Made by a program: the position numbers and the translations under genes. 64,000 nucleotides of DNA, taken from NCBI GenBank assembly GCA_009823505.1, contig VZQC01013986.1, positions 904,976-968,975 of the forward strand. Reading direction: 5' to 3'. The notes under the pieces are model-generated. The model worked only from the letters and a program-made list of their open reading frames with translations, made no database searches and was not told where the DNA came from. Position 1 is the stretch's first letter; the number at the start of each line of letters is the position of its first letter. The stretch is from Rhizomys pruinosus. Taxonomy: Eukaryota; Chordata; Mammalia; Rodentia; Spalacidae. Shown piece by piece: positions 30,736 through 43,025 of this stretch.

Positions 30736-33069
30736 CCATTTTTAAAAGAGCAAGACCTCCAGTAGGTATAGCCCCACAACAGTTTTTTTCTCTCACTGTG
30801 CTTAGTTCTGGTTTCCTGTGTTATATTTTCTATATCAATTTATGTTCAAACCACCAAATAATAAATAAGCATGCTTCCTAAATGGCCATGATTAGTAATG
30901 CCAGTTGTAGTAAGTTCAACTGCTGCCTGAATGGACAAATGTTTTTGCTTAAATATTTGGCATGATTTTTTTTTTAACCTGCTACTTTCTTTTCTTTTTA
31001 CTTCTTTATTATTTTTTTTCATTTTTTAACAATAAGTGATAATTATGAGTACAAGCATCCTTCATGTAAAACCAGTTTGAAAGCAGTTGTGCCTAAACCC
31101 ACACAGCCCAAGGGTCCCACCATCCAGCTGGGGGGGCTTATATGCTCAATCAAGTTGATCAAATAAGTGTCCAGTCTATATTGCTGTAGTTTCACCATTC
31201 ACCCCCATCGCAGCCCTTACATTCTACCATGGCCCCTCTTCCACAGATTGTTCCTTAGGCTCAGAAAAGGGGCACAGGTGGACAAGAAGCAAAACAGTTG
31301 ACTTTCTCTGGTGCCGTCATTTTGGATTCTGGTCAATTCTGGCTGTTTCCTTTCATGGGTTGACAGTTTGTCCAGGAATAACCTTTCAATCCTACTAATG
31401 AAGCACAAGCAATTAGTTATATAGGTATTTAAACAGTACTAATTGTTATGGTAGGTTACTTTGGTATAGACACAGATGTTTGGATGGTATGTTAATCCAT
31501 GATTTGTGTTTTTTCTGTAAAAGATGACAGGGTCTTACTGTGACTTATAACATCTCCTAACCACTAGAGGATGTAAGATTGTGGCATCAGCCATGGGTTA
31601 TTCCTCCAAGGAGAGAGCTAATAGCCAAATAGATTTGGGATATACAGACATATGGCTGCCACTGCTGCACAGTATTTCCAGGCAGGTGAGGTGTAGCTGT
31701 GCTGATGGAGGAGTGTTGCTTGACTCAAGGAGACCTATATTTGCTTTATTGGTTTAGTGGCCTTTGGTAACACTCTCTGGTATCCAGAGACCAACTGTAC
31801 ACTTGCAAGTGCGGTCTCAATACATCTTTCCCATGTTTACATCAGGTCTTCAACAGCAGGGCCTTATCGCCTCTCTTCTTGCAGGCATCCCAGTTTACAG
31901 GCAACAAGCCTTTACCTTTTGGGGGGGGGGCTTGGATCCCCTGGCCAACATCTCCTTGGTAGAGTAATCCATTGCTGATATCAGAGCTCTCCTGTATTAA
32001 TATAATTTGCTTAAGTGCACAGCTTAAGGAGACTTTAGTATTATACTTGGTTCTGAATAAAGAATAATCCTTTTCACAGTTCCTACGTCTATTAGTCAAT
32101 TAAAGAAGGCAGTTTTACCAGTTCTATAAGAGATTACCTCTATAGCAGTTGGCTCCAATTTACAGTTAGAGAACAACCTCATCATCATCATATTCCTCCT
32201 TGTTCTATGGGCGAGAGGTAAGAAAATCTCTCATATTAAAACTTTGTGGCACCTAGAAGGTAAGTTTCATTAGGACTCATTATAAATATTTGTTACAAGT
32301 AGGATCCACAGAGGGGTTTGATGCCTGTAGCAGTCTGATGCTTTTCTTCCTTTCAATGTTCAGATGGGCCAACCTTTCTGCTGGCACTTCCTGGTACATC
32401 CTACACAATGCAAAGCTCTGTCTTTTTCTTTCTCAGCCATTAAGTTGGTGACGATTTGACCTGTGGGAACATACAAATCTTTTCCCGTAGTTAGTTTTAA
32501 GATTTGAATTGCAAAATTTGACAAAAAGTTTTCATATATATCTGTATCCCCCCTTTTTTATTTTAGGTTTTTTTTTTTTGACCCATGAGTCTCAAAAAGG
32601 CAGTTGTAGTACACATACCTATAGGCAGGAATCAAGGCACAGATTTCATCAAATTCACCCAAGCTGTTTTGGGTTAACATGTCATTAACTTGGGAAGCAA
32701 ACCTAATTTCTTAAGTTAAATCATCCTACAGGTAAAAGAGACTGCTATAAGAGAACATTTGTATGTGCCAATCCCAAAGTTATTGTTATACAGATTTTAA
32801 GTAAAACAAATGTGGACGACAACAATTTATATTTCCAATTAACTAAGGTGCATTACCCTTTTTATCAGAACCTTTAAACCAATATTGTTTAATATACACA
32901 TATTTACTTTTACTAAGTCCTAAAATACCATGTAACCTGTAGACAGAGTTTCGGCAAAATTGGATACTTGTTGAACTCATGTCAATTAAATATCCATTAA
33001 TCGAATATAGACTCGTGTCCCTCTCCCTAACCTGCTATTTTCTAATGACAACAGTCAGGCAGTTGTGAT
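30736..33069. other. Unassigned AT-rich sequence
   Basis: No gene is recognised over 2.3 kb. Features are T-runs, a G-run of ten at about 31921-31930 and a (CAT)n-like patch near 32177. It may hold an old L1 or LTR that I cannot name. Confidence 0.35.
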
Positions 33070-33156
33070 CCATCCAGTGTGCCTGCTGAGAACTGAACCC
33101 AGGTCCTCTGTAAGAGCAAGAAGTGCTTTTAACCACTGAGCCATGTCTCCAACCCT
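33070..33156 (-). mobile_element. B2/B3-type SINE fragment (5' half)
   Basis: 'gctgagaactgaacccaggt', 'cctctgtaagagcaagaagt', 'ccactgagccatgtctccaa' are the reverse tRNA-like head. The body is missing. Confidence 0.8.
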
Positions 33157-34234
33157 TATGCTCTGTTTTCTACAGCATTTCTTATTAATAAAACCACAGC
33201 ATTTTGGATCTGGAACAGCCTTTTAGTTCCAATCTCTCATTCAGAGTTGAAAATGAATGTCAGAGAAGTGAAGGGACTAGCCTTGAGGCTTGTGAACTGC
33301 ACTGTGCGAGCCAGAAAAGCACCCCAATTTAGCCCTTGTCTACTGTTCTCCCACTCCATCTCCTTTCTACTCTCTACTTCCTCCACCAAGATTCCCTGGG
33401 ATGAGGTCTGACTTGGCCACCAGGAGCTCTGCAGAGATGAGAAGCCCCCCCCCCCAAATCCCACCAGAGCTAAGGCACAGAAAGTGATCTCTGGTGCAAG
33501 AATCCTCCTAAGAGCCAGAGTGACTGCCGGGCAGAGGCCTCACACCTGAGGATCCGTGCCTCTCCATGCATATTAAAGCAGATAGGACTAGGACCATTGA
33601 CCTTTCAGTGATGACAGATGATTTCTTAGGGAAGCCTGGAACTGGGAAGCTGAGGAGGAAGGAGGGGAATGAAAGGCTGTTTCTGATAACACAATGCCCT
33701 GAAGCAATAGTCAACATCACTTCCCAGTAAGTAGAAGGAGCATACACCGCAGAAGCAGGTGGAATGCAACTTTGGAGCAGCTGATAATAGCTCTGTCTCT
33801 GACAGGTGTCTATTTAGAAAGAACCAGTGTGTGTTTGCTTATTCCACAGACTACGATTGCAGTGAGGGGCAGCAGGGCTGGCACAGCCCTGATGATAGAC
33901 AGATGGTCAAGATCATTATAGTGCTTTGAACAGAAAAAGGAAATCCAAACTTGAGGGGTGGTGAAGTGAGGTCATTGTAACTAGTGCATGACTGTCAGGA
34001 CTGATCTGAGTATGCCCTGCACAGGAATGAGGTTATCCTTTTTGACTTAAAAAGTTTCTTCAACATTTCCTAATGATGAAAGAATACCTGGAACTTGCCC
34101 CAAGCCATTGGTAACCTAATTTAGAATACACATTTTTGCAGCCACATCATCTACTTAACTCGTCTATTATTGCTCCTCAGCAGATCCTTGCGTTCCATTC
34201 ACCATATCTTCTAATGAAATCTGCTTCTGTGTCA
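33157..34234. other. Unassigned non-coding sequence
   Basis: No gene or repeat recognised. A run of ten C lies near 33447-33456. Confidence 0.4.
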
Positions 34235-34508
34235 GTGGCAGTTTGAATGAGAATGTCCCCACAGGCTCTGAGTATTTGGACATTTTGTCCCCAGTTGGTG
34301 GCGCTGTTTTGGAGGGGTTTAGGAGATGTGGCCTGGCTAGAGGAAGCATGTGTTTGGTCTGCTTTCCGCTCCCACCACCTCTGCCGCAATGGCTCCCCTG
34401 CCACTGAGGACTCTAGTCTCTCTGACCTCAAAGCCGAATCACCCCTTCTTCCTATAAGTTGCCTGGGTTATGGTGTCTTATCACAGCAACAGAAAAGTAA
34501 CTAACGCA
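34235..34508 (+). mobile_element. MaLR-like LTR, forward
   Basis: It begins 'tggcagtttgaatgagaatg', passes 'tccccagttggtggcgctgt' and 'agatgtggcctggctagagg', and ends 'cttatcacagcaacagaaaa', 'gtaactaacgca'. TG and CA termini and about 274 bp fit a solo LTR of a MaLR-like family. Confidence 0.6.
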
Positions 34509-34747
34509 GTGTCTTTGCATTTGAGATGTCTCTAGGAAAAAAATGTCCTACTTGTTCCCAAATTCATACCCATGATCTCTTCAAAGTAAGAGCCACCAGC
34601 TGTCTCTACCAGGTACTCACTCCTTTTCCTCATTAAACTTCTCCCAATTCAGACAGCTTGCTAACACAGAGACCCTTCATATGCATGTATTTGGTTTACA
34701 GTGCAATGTTTTTCACATAAATATTTTGTTTTATAAAATCCATAAAT

Positions 34748-34972
34748 TGGGCCTGGAGAGATGGCTCACTAGTTAAGAGCACTACCTGCTCTTATGGGGG
34801 ACCTGGGTTGGGTTCCCAGCACTCACATGAGAGCTAACAACCATCCAGAACTGTAGTTTCAGGGGATCTGACACCCTTTCTGTCCTCCACAGGCATTGCA
34901 CAACACAGGTGTACTTACATACATGCAGGCCCATACATACATATAAAATAAAGATAATAAATAAAATATTTT
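34748..34972 (+). mobile_element. B3-type SINE, older
   Basis: 'cctggagagatggctcacta', 'cagcactcacatgagagcta', 'agtttcaggggatctgacac', 'cttacatacatgcaggccca'. It is the short form. Confidence 0.88.
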
Positions 34973-35030
34973 AACTAAAATCTTTAATTGTTATGTATCT
35001 TAAAAGTATTGCCCCAAAAGTCAGTCTTTT

Positions 35031-35118
35031 TACACACACACACACACACACACAAGCACATACACACAAGTCCACACATGCACACACACACAAGTGCACA
35101 CACACGTGCACACTCACA
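35031..35118. repeat. Imperfect (CA)n tract
   Basis: CA repeats with AAGC, AAGT and ATGC interruptions. Confidence 0.93.
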
Positions 35119-35376
35119 GGCTTATATTATAACTTAGCACATAGCCTGACTTTCCCTGGATACTGGACCCCGGGCAGCAAAGCCATCCTGGGGATGGCAT
35201 GGCTGCTGCCCTCTTAACTCTCAGCAGTTCTGATTACTTGCAGGAAACCTGCACAAGATTGGGCTCATTAACCTTCTCTCATGGAGTGGGTAGGTTTGTG
35301 AGGCCCCAGCCTCTGAGGATATACAGGCAGTTAATGGTTGTCACGACACATTTTTCTCCAGTGCTCATAAATTGTC

Positions 35377-35892
35377 GTGCTCCTTCCGCCCCATGTAGCT
35401 GACTGGAAACCTGCCAAGTTGCCAGTTAGACTTGAGTGGAATCGTTTCTTTGCTCTTCCACTGGTGTCCTATCTGATGATGGGGGGGATGTTCATGCATA
35501 CCTCCTCAGGAAACGTTCACACAATTCTGGGCTTTGGCAGTTTGTGCGTTTGTCAGTTTATTTTGTTTTGCTTCTTGGCTGCTTCTGAAGGCAATCATGC
35601 AATGTTCTGGCTTCTTTCGTTTTTCCCGTTTTACTGCTATGCATGTTGGCAAACCGTATCTAGACAGAAAATGATGAACAAACATCTTTTATCTAGCTGT
35701 TTTCTCAGAACCAATATCCTAACTCATCATAAACAAATTAACCACATCGATTATCAACTGTCTCCATTTAATTCAGGTAGAAAACTGACAAGCCAGACAG
35801 AAGTCATCCTCCTCTACCACACAACACTGCAGACCGTCTGGCATCATCTTGATAATTCAACAGGCTTGTCTTCCTTACCCTGTGAACTGTAG
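35377..35892 (+). other. Open frame of 171 codons, unknown, probably not a gene
   Basis: The frame is open for 516 bp and its middle is hydrophobic and rich in Phe and Cys (for example 'QFILFCFLAASEGN'). I recognise no family and see no splice-site or promoter pattern that would make it an exon. A chance open frame is the simplest reading. Confidence 0.2.
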
Positions 35893-35945
35893 GTTAAGTA
35901 GGAACTATGCTATATTCAAAAAACAATAAGTGGAATGGCAATTAG

Positions 35946-36698
35946 TGGTCGGAGTCTGGGCTGAGTGTTTCCAGGTTCTTGGACTCTTATTCAGGGAATT
36001 GAAATAAGCTCACACACACCACAAAGCAACCAAGTAACTTTATTAAAAGCCCAACCTATAAAACAGGTCAGGTGCAATGTTAAGCATGGCCTTGGGTCAC
36101 ATGCAGTCTGATTGTTGTTTGGGGTTTCTTTTTATGGGCCTCAAGAGAAAGAGGAGTGGGGTTACTAAGTACAGAACTGTGCATCATTTGGATATTTCTC
36201 TATTCTGATTGGCGGGCTTGGATTACATGAGCCTTTATCTCACTGTACACATCATTTTTCCCATAATGGATTTGATTTTAATCATATGTATGCCAAACTA
36301 TAAATAGGCATAAGATGGTCCACAGAGGATTCTCCCTAGAAGCTCAGCTAGAGGACACAGTTTGCTTTGCTGTGCATGCACCTAAATTGAATCTAGGCTG
36401 GATACACCGATCTCTCTTGGTTTCAGAATGTGTTCCAAGATAAGTCTGAGTAGAAATTGGGTGTTATCAACAAAATGCCCAGGGGGAGGGATTTATTCCC
36501 ATTGTTCAAAGCAGGTATGCACGCAGCCTGATGCAGGTTGCTAGGTACATGGTTAGGAAAAGGGCGTGCACCTGGCTCCCACCAGGTAGAGCAGAAGCTA
36601 AGCCATCTATTCGCCTGCCTCAGATCGTGAGGATACATCTTATCTCAGTCCCTTCAGGTCTTCCTTCTTTGAGTCTATAGAAGACTAACATTTCCACA
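35946..36698 (-). mobile_element. Probable solo retroviral LTR, reverse
   Basis: The block has TG (35946) and CA (36698) ends. Read on the minus strand, it has a polyadenylation signal AATAAA (plus-strand tttatt at 36039-36044) about 95 bp before its 3' end, as an LTR R-U5 region would. About 753 bp is a normal LTR length. No provirus body adjoins it and I see no clear TSD. The family is not recognised. Confidence 0.5.
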
Positions 36699-37103
36699 CT
36701 ATTCATTATTTTAGCTGAATGTAGGTAGTGAAGTTGTCATTAATGAAATATAACAGGGCGCAAGGCCTGGATCCTCCTGTCACCTTTAAGATTTAGTTCT
36801 TTTTGCTGACGACATCTGCCTCTCACTGTCTTTTCCTCCTACTACCCTTCTCTCTTTCCCCCATATATTTCAGGGCTGGTTACTCACTGTGTCAAATATC
36901 AGTGGTAAGTCCAGGAAGTATGGTATTGTCTTAGGAACCCAGTTTGTTTAAGATACTTATATTTTGCTGTGGCTGTAGCTGTGGTTTTGCATGATGGCTG
37001 TGACTAGGCAAGTATTAAATGAGCAGAACTGTGCATCATGCTGAGAACACAAATGTAAATAAAGCAGGACTTCTGAGTCCAGTGCTGGTTTTCACTGTAG
37101 TAT

Positions 37104-37139
<36 letters not shown>

Positions 37140-38049
37140 ATTTTTTCCTACTCTTCCTAGTTTGAGTATCACATTTCTCTCTAACTCAGGTTCCTTTTCA
37201 TCCCACAAAGGCAACATATTCAGTGCATAGGGCCATTTCCAAGTTCACCTATTTTTTTCTAAGATGGGTGCCAGATACAGATTTCTGAGCTTAGAAGGAG
37301 CCAGCTAGGAGCCAGCAGGTTAGGGCACACTTCCTTCATCCCGCCTGGCTTGGTCCTCAACCCATGTCACAACTCCTGCACCTCCCTGTCCAGTTTGACT
37401 CACCTTGACTTGAGGTTACCCAGTGCATGGCTCAGTCGCATTGAGGAGGCTGTCTATACTACTCCCACAGGGCTATCTTTGAACCTATAGAGGGACCAGC
37501 TTTCCCATCCTCAGAAGGGGCTTACAAACCCTCAATCTCTGATTCCCATCTCTACTTCAGAGCTTCTCCCCCTTGGAACTAAGCATAGGCCCCTTCTCCA
37601 GGAGCCTCTCTTGAAATTTTAATACCCATAGTTCCCTGAACTTAAAATCAAAAGACTTTTGGCTAGTGAACATTTTCTTAAGTGCTGGGTACTGTAAAGT
37701 GACTGGATTATTTACAATGATGCCATTCTTAAGGAAATCCTCTTCAGGGTAGCCATTCATCCTGAAAGATGTCTTTGGATACTTAAAATGGCAACAGTTA
37801 TTTTTCTGGGAGTGCACAGAACCTGACCCACACACTGGTCCCTTCTGCAAAAATAAGGGGAGTTCTGAGAGTCACTCTTGCTAGTACTTCATCAAAGGAA
37901 TTCTTCTTGATCAAAGACCAAAATTAAAAGTCTTCAGATTTCAGAAAGAGTAAGTGTAAGCCACAGACTCTCAGGAGTAGTCAGAAACTAGACAAGCCTA
38001 TTGATGCTTTGATTGTGTCAATCAGACATGTAAATGAATACAGTGTAAC
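36699..38049. other. Unassigned sequence with a (CT)n tract
   Basis: A (CT)n microsatellite lies at 37104-37140. No gene is recognised. Confidence 0.45.
37104..37140. repeat. (CT)n microsatellite
   Basis: CT run with one GT interruption. Confidence 0.95.
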
Positions 38050-38160
38050 TTTTGCCCCTTCTCTTCACTGCTGTGTCTCTAACACATGGAACAGGGCTGG
38101 CACATGGGAAATTCTCAGTAGATGGTTTACACGTGAGTGGAACTTTGTGCAAAACTCCAG
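38050..38160 (+). mobile_element. L2 (LINE-2) 3'-end relic
   Basis: 'ctcttcactgctgtgtctct', 'acacatggaacagggctggc' and 'acatgggaaattctcagtag' match the conserved L2 3' end in forward orientation. Confidence 0.7.
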
Positions 38161-38278
38161 GTCACACCTGCCCACAGAAAGCAAAGATGTTTAGGAAGTT
38201 CTATCCTGAATACCTAAATACCAACCTTTGCCACTTGTAAGAAAATTCAGTATCAGAAGGTTAAAGAGGGAAAATACC

Positions 38279-38500
38279 GGGCTGGAGAGATGGCCTAGTG
38301 GTTGGGGGCACCGACTGCTCTTGCAGAGGACCCAGGTTCGATCCCCAGCACCCACATGGCGGCTGAGAACCGTCTTTAACTCCAGTTCCAGGGGAATCTG
38401 ACACCTTCTTCTGACCACCTCAGCATTGCACCACACGGGTGCACAAACCTACATGCAGACAGTACACTCATACACATAAAAAAGTAAATAATTTTTTTTA
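38279..38500 (+). mobile_element. B3-type SINE, short form, with 16-bp TSD
   Basis: Full element lacking the 17-bp duplication ('ccgtctttaactccagttcc'). TSD aaagagggaaaatacc is exact at 38263-38278 and 38501-38516, so this short-form copy is also a fairly recent insertion. Confidence 0.95.
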
Positions 38501-38794
38501 AAAGAGGGAAAATACCAGAAAGGTGGGTGAGCCATGCCCCCATGGGGGGAAAGAAGCAGGCTTTGGGGAGGACCCCTGCAAACGATAAAGAATGAGACAT
38601 CCCCGGTAGCCTCGGGGTGTCTGTTCAGAGGCTTTACTGTCTGTTGGAGAAAAAGAATAGTTCTTGTAAAGTCAGGAAAGAAATTCCATCCTCCTTGAAA
38701 ATGGAAGTCTCTCTCTATTCTGCAGTCTGAGGAGGGAGTTGCTCTCTTTCATCCCAAGCCCTTACATTCTTCTGTCCCTTTTATTGCCCAGCTC

Positions 38795-38965
38795 TGGCAG
38801 CACACTGGAATCACCTGTGGAATTTTTTAAAGCACCAGTGTCGCTGTGCCCAAACCCCACCTATATTTTTGATTTATTAGGCTGGGATAAAGTCCAGGAA
38901 TTGGTGGTTTTTTTGAAAAATATCCCAGTTGATTTTAGTATTTTAGTATCTAAAGCTGAGAAATT
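38795..38965. mobile_element. MER5-type (hAT-Charlie) DNA transposon relic
   Basis: 'cactggaatcacctgtggaa' followed by 'ttttttaaagcaccagtg', 'cccaaaccccacctat' and 'ccaggaattggtggtttttt' corresponds to the MER5 non-autonomous element. It is old and lacks clear target duplications. Confidence 0.75.
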
Positions 38966-39414
38966 TTGCTCAGTCCCAGGTTCCAGTAGACTGTTTCAAC
39001 ATTACTGTGGAAAATATACAGTATCTGTTCTTGCCTTAGCCAGTGCTATGTCCCAGCTGGCCTCCTTGCCAGGTGCTGATTTCCACTCCCTTCAGTGGTC
39101 TCCATGAACAGACCATCTAATCACCGACTTCTATGACCATCTTGAATCCTAGCAGACCATTTAAAAACAGCCTTTTGCAAAGGACTCCAAAATGTCACTT
39201 ACACACATAAGTATATGCAATGTAGATATCCAATTTTATTCTATTTTTGTTCAGAAAATAACTATCTTAACCTAGGAAAAATGTCAACAAGTAGTCCTTC
39301 AAACAATAAACAGGGTTGATCTCAGTCCTTCAGAATGTCACCAAATCCGGGAGAGGGGGGAAATTGTTGCTGTGTCCTCAAACATCTTTTTTTCCCCTTT
39401 AATTCTACTTTTAG
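38966..39414. other. Unassigned non-coding sequence
   Basis: No gene or repeat recognised. Confidence 0.4.
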
Positions 39415-39427
39415 AAATGATATGTAG

Positions 39428-39671
39428 GGCTGGAGAGATGGCTTAGTGGTTAAAAGCACTGACTGCTCTTGCAGAGGACTGGGGTTTGATTCCCAGCACC
39501 CACATGGCGGCTAAGAAACTACCTTAAGCCTGGTGTGGTTGGTGGTGCATGCCTTTGATCCTAGCACTCCAAGGCAGAGGCATGTGGATCTCTGTGAATT
39601 CAAGTCCAGCCTGGTCTACAGAGTGAGTTCCAGGCCAGCTGGGGCTATAGGGAGACCCTGTCTCAAAAAAA
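39428..39671 (+). mobile_element. Chimeric SINE: B3 5' half fused to full B1, one TSD pair
   Basis: 39428-39529 is the 5' half of a B3-type SINE ('ggctggagagatggcttagt' to 'catggcggctaagaaact'). It runs at 'accttaa' directly into a complete forward B1 ('gcctggtgtggttggtggtg' to 'ggagaccctgtctc' plus A-tail). The B3 3' half is absent. A single exact TSD, aaatgatatgtag, encloses the whole composite (39415-39427 and 39672-39684). The fused unit was therefore inserted in one event, by template switching or from a chimeric transcript. Confidence 0.92.
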
Positions 39672-39777
39672 AAATGATATGTAGATTCAAAAACAAAGGT
39701 TCAGAAGCCATGGCACATTGAATTCTATTTTATTAACTCTGAGGAGAAAAACTGTTTCTGTTAAAAATATGCAAGTT

Positions 39778-39890
39778 AAGCCAGGTATGGTGACACATAC
39801 CTTTAATCTCAGCATTGGGGAGGCAGAGGCAGGCAGATCTCTATAAGCCTGGTCTACATAGTAAGTTCCAGGTCAGCTAGGGCTACAAGG

Positions 39891-39892
<2 letters not shown>
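39778..39892 (+). mobile_element. B1 SINE, truncated at a microsatellite
   Basis: 'aagccaggtatggtgacaca' to 'caggtcagctagggctacaa'. The final 'gaccctgtctc' part is replaced by a CT repeat. Confidence 0.88.
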
Positions 39893-39942
<50 letters not shown>

Positions 39943-39989
39943 GTATATATATATATGATAATATATATATGATATATATCATATACATA
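39893..39989. repeat. (CT)n(AT)n compound microsatellite
   Basis: A CT run followed by AT/GATAT repeats, grown at the 3' end of the B1. Confidence 0.95.
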
Positions 39990-41214
39990 AAGGTATTTAA
40001 GTTATCCATAGCTCACTTTTCCTATCTAAGAAATGAATACAGGTCCTAATATTTCACAGGATGTGATGAACTCATATCTTAAAGCAGGCAAGGAATGAAA
40101 TAGGAATTTTCAAAGGGAAAAGCTGTTTCTAGAGCCTCAGACCAGCTACGCAGACTAAAATTAATCCACCTCCAGCCTCCACTTGGAGCTCAACAGCTGG
40201 TCTTAGCAGGACACTGAGCAAGGCTTTGAGCTCAGGCTCCCCTTCATCAGCTGCCACTCGGAGTATCTGTTTCTTAGGATGTTGAGATAAACACCTTTCT
40301 TCTTCTTTCTTCTTTCTTCTTCATATTGTGGAGAAATGCTTGATTCGCAATAAATTGTGATGGTAGATTTGTGGTATATACCAGCCCATGAGTTATTTTA
40401 AGAAAATTATTTTCCACCAATCAATTATGAAAATACAACTAAAGGTAAAGTCAAAGGAAGAAAAAAAGCATTTGGAAAAGTTTCTGGGACTTGACTTGAG
40501 ATGGAATTATTAATGGATCTTGTGAAGAGAAGGAACCACCCAAAAGCATATTGGAAACTCAAGAATATAAAAACCCAAGTTCTGGCAGCAGAACTCTTAG
40601 CATTCACAAGAGGCAATAAATGCTTTTATGACATGAGTTGGTCCAATGGTCTAGGACTAAGGAATGAAACTATTCCTCACTTGTTTTTATTTTAAGAATT
40701 TTTCATATATAAGAGAAGAGGAAAAATGAAATCAGGGGATTGCTCCTAAGATTTTGTTATAGTATTTTACCTAAGAAGTGTTACAGAATAGATATACGCA
40801 GGTTGTGAACCGTTGACTCTCGGGAATGCATGGGAGGGTAAGGACCTGTGAGAGAGCTGGATGCAGCATTGTTAATATGGAATGTTTGCCATTAGGATGT
40901 TTTGCTAATGGGTAGTGGCTGGAGGAATATGTCCAAGAAGAGCGAATGCAACTAAAAACATAGATTTGGTTGTGCATGAAGAAGACACCAAGAATAATCT
41001 AGATTTTAAATGTGTATATTTGTAAATTAATATGGAAAAAGTAGATAAAACTTAGCAATCACCATTTGAAAAGGTTTATTATCTATAATTCATAAACACC
41101 AGTCACAGGGGTGGAACTATGTGCTCAGCTCTTCCCTGGGGTGGCTAACAGGCATCTCAAAATGAACATTTCTTAAAATTCACCTTCTCATTTCATAAAC
41201 CACCTTTCCAGCTT
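39990..41214. other. Unassigned; possible MIR trace and (CTT)n
   Basis: 40005-40120 has a faint MIR-like pattern ('cacttttcctatctaagaaa', 'ttcacaggatgtgatgaact'). A CTT repeat lies at 40297-40322. No gene is recognised. Confidence 0.4.
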
Positions 41215-41230
41215 CCCCAACTTTGTCTTT

Positions 41231-41468
41231 TTTTTTTAATTTTATTTATTTCTGTATGTGTATGAATGTCCTGTCTGCATGCAGGTGTGTGCACCCGTGT
41301 CGTGTAATGCCACGGAGGTCAGAAGAGGGTGTTGGATTCCCCTGGAACTGGAGTTCTCCTGGAATTGGAGTTTCAGACGGTTCTCAGCCACCATGTGGGT
41401 GCTGGGGATCGAACCCTGGTCCTCTGTAAGAGCGGTCGGCGCTCTTAACCGCTAGGCCATCTCTCTAG
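41231..41468 (-). mobile_element. B3-type SINE, long form, with TSD
   Basis: Reverse orientation with the 17-bp duplication visible as 'ggaactggagttctcctg' then 'gaattggagtttcag'. Flank ccccaactttgtcttt at 41215-41230 and 41469-41484. Confidence 0.94.
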
Positions 41469-41759
41469 CCCCAACTTTGTCTTTGTCAATGACGTCTTCC
41501 TGGTTTTTCAGGACACAGTCTCTGCAGCCATTGATGATATTTCATCATCCACATTCCATATCCAATTAGACAGGGAATCAATTTAATTTGCTGGTATGGT
41601 ATTAAATACATCACCATTTTAATCATTTTAATGTGCTGGGATGGTATTAAATACTTACCCCCCATCACCACCACCTGTATTGTTAACACAAGCGTCCCAT
41701 TCTTTCCTCGAGTCATGGCACTATGCTTCTAAGTGTTCCTTCTCTTCCCCTCTGCCCTG

Positions 41760-42160
41760 CCCCAGTCATCACATGTTCTCCACACAGCAGCCAGAGTGAG
41801 CCTACCAAAGAGTAGGTCAGAAAAAATGAATTTCTCCTCTGCTCATACTATACGTGGCTTCCCATTGCATTCAGAATTACAACCCAAGTCCTGCACTGCC
41901 TCACCGGGCCCCACAAAACCTAGGTCTGAGAACCTCTCTTTCATGGCTCCCTGTTTCTCCTTTTAGCTGCACAGGCCCCTGCAGTTCCCTGAATACCCAA
42001 AGAGTTCTCAGCTTCAGAGACAGTGCCAGTGAGTCCCAAGGAAGTTCTTCATCCTGCTGTCTGCAAGTCTTAACCTCTGCCTCCCTTAGACTCTTAAGGT
42101 GTCCTCCCAGGAAGACCATCTCTGACTGTCCTGTATAAACTAAACCTATAGCACATGGGA
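41760..42160 (+). mobile_element. L2 (LINE-2) relic
   Basis: 'cacacagcagccagagtgag', 'gtggcttcccattgcattca', 'gaattacaacccaagtcctg' and 'ctcccaggaagaccatctct' are in L2 order and forward orientation, with an internal loss. Confidence 0.8.
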
Positions 42161-42380
42161 ATTCCTCCATAACCATTTGCTTTGTTAACAAATACAGACT
42201 TTCATAAATTGTCTGGGTTTAATTCAAATCGTTTTGTGATGGCTTTATTGTTATTGTTCCCCGGTTCTTTCTGGGCTGTGTTGGCTTACGTTTCATTTTC
42301 CTACTAAATATTCCTTAAAATCTTAATATCTATGGCCTACATTCTTGGTTTGATGTGCTCTTTTCATTGGCTTTGTTTTA

Positions 42381-42626
42381 TTTAATTTTTTAAATTTTAT
42401 TTATTTTTGTATGTGTATGAATGTACTGTCTGCATGTAGGTTTGTGCACCCGTGTCATGCAATGCCACGGAGGTCAGAAGAGGGCGTCGGATTCCCCTGG
42501 AACTGGAGTTCTCCTGGAATTGGAGTTACAGATGGTTCTCAGCCACCATGTGGGTGCTGGGGATCAAACCTGGGTCCTCTGTAAGAGCGGTCGGTGCTCT
42601 TAACCACTAGGCCATCTCTCCAGCTC
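42381..42626 (-). mobile_element. B3-type SINE, long form, with 17-bp TSD
   Basis: Reverse element with the 17-bp internal duplication. TSD tcattggctttgtttta is exact at 42364-42380 and 42627-42643. Confidence 0.96.
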
Positions 42627-42804
42627 TCATTGGCTTTGTTTTAATTCGTGGTGATCTATTTGGTCTGGTTGCTCCTCTCCTTTGCACTATCGTGTCCCTA
42701 GTGTGAGCTGCCCTGAGCTTCTGCTCAAGTTCTTTTTCTCCTTTTATAACTCTGAGGTAGATCCAACACTGTACATAAAGTAGATTTCAAAAACTCTGAA
42801 AAGT

Positions 42805-43025
42805 TGGGGACAGAGAGATGACTTTGATTGCTCTTGACGAGGCCCCAAGTTCAATTCCCAGCATTCACATGACAGCTAACAACCAACCCTAACTCCAGTG
42901 CCAGAGGATCCAATGCCTTCTTCTGGACCTCTGCAGGCATTGCACAACATGGGTGTGCTTACATACATGCAGGTGATACACTCATGTGCATAAAATAAAA
43001 ACATATATATATATATATATATATA
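42805..43025 (+). mobile_element. B3-type SINE, older, with (AT)n tail
   Basis: 'ggggacagagagatgacttt', 'cattcacatgacagctaaca', 'ttacatacatgcaggtgata', then an AT microsatellite (about 43001-43025) grown in the tail. Confidence 0.87.

Noticed and set aside
35377..35892. A 171-codon plus-strand frame as a possible gene
   Set aside because: No recognisable domain, no promoter or splice context, and composition like its surroundings. Kept only as a low-confidence entry.
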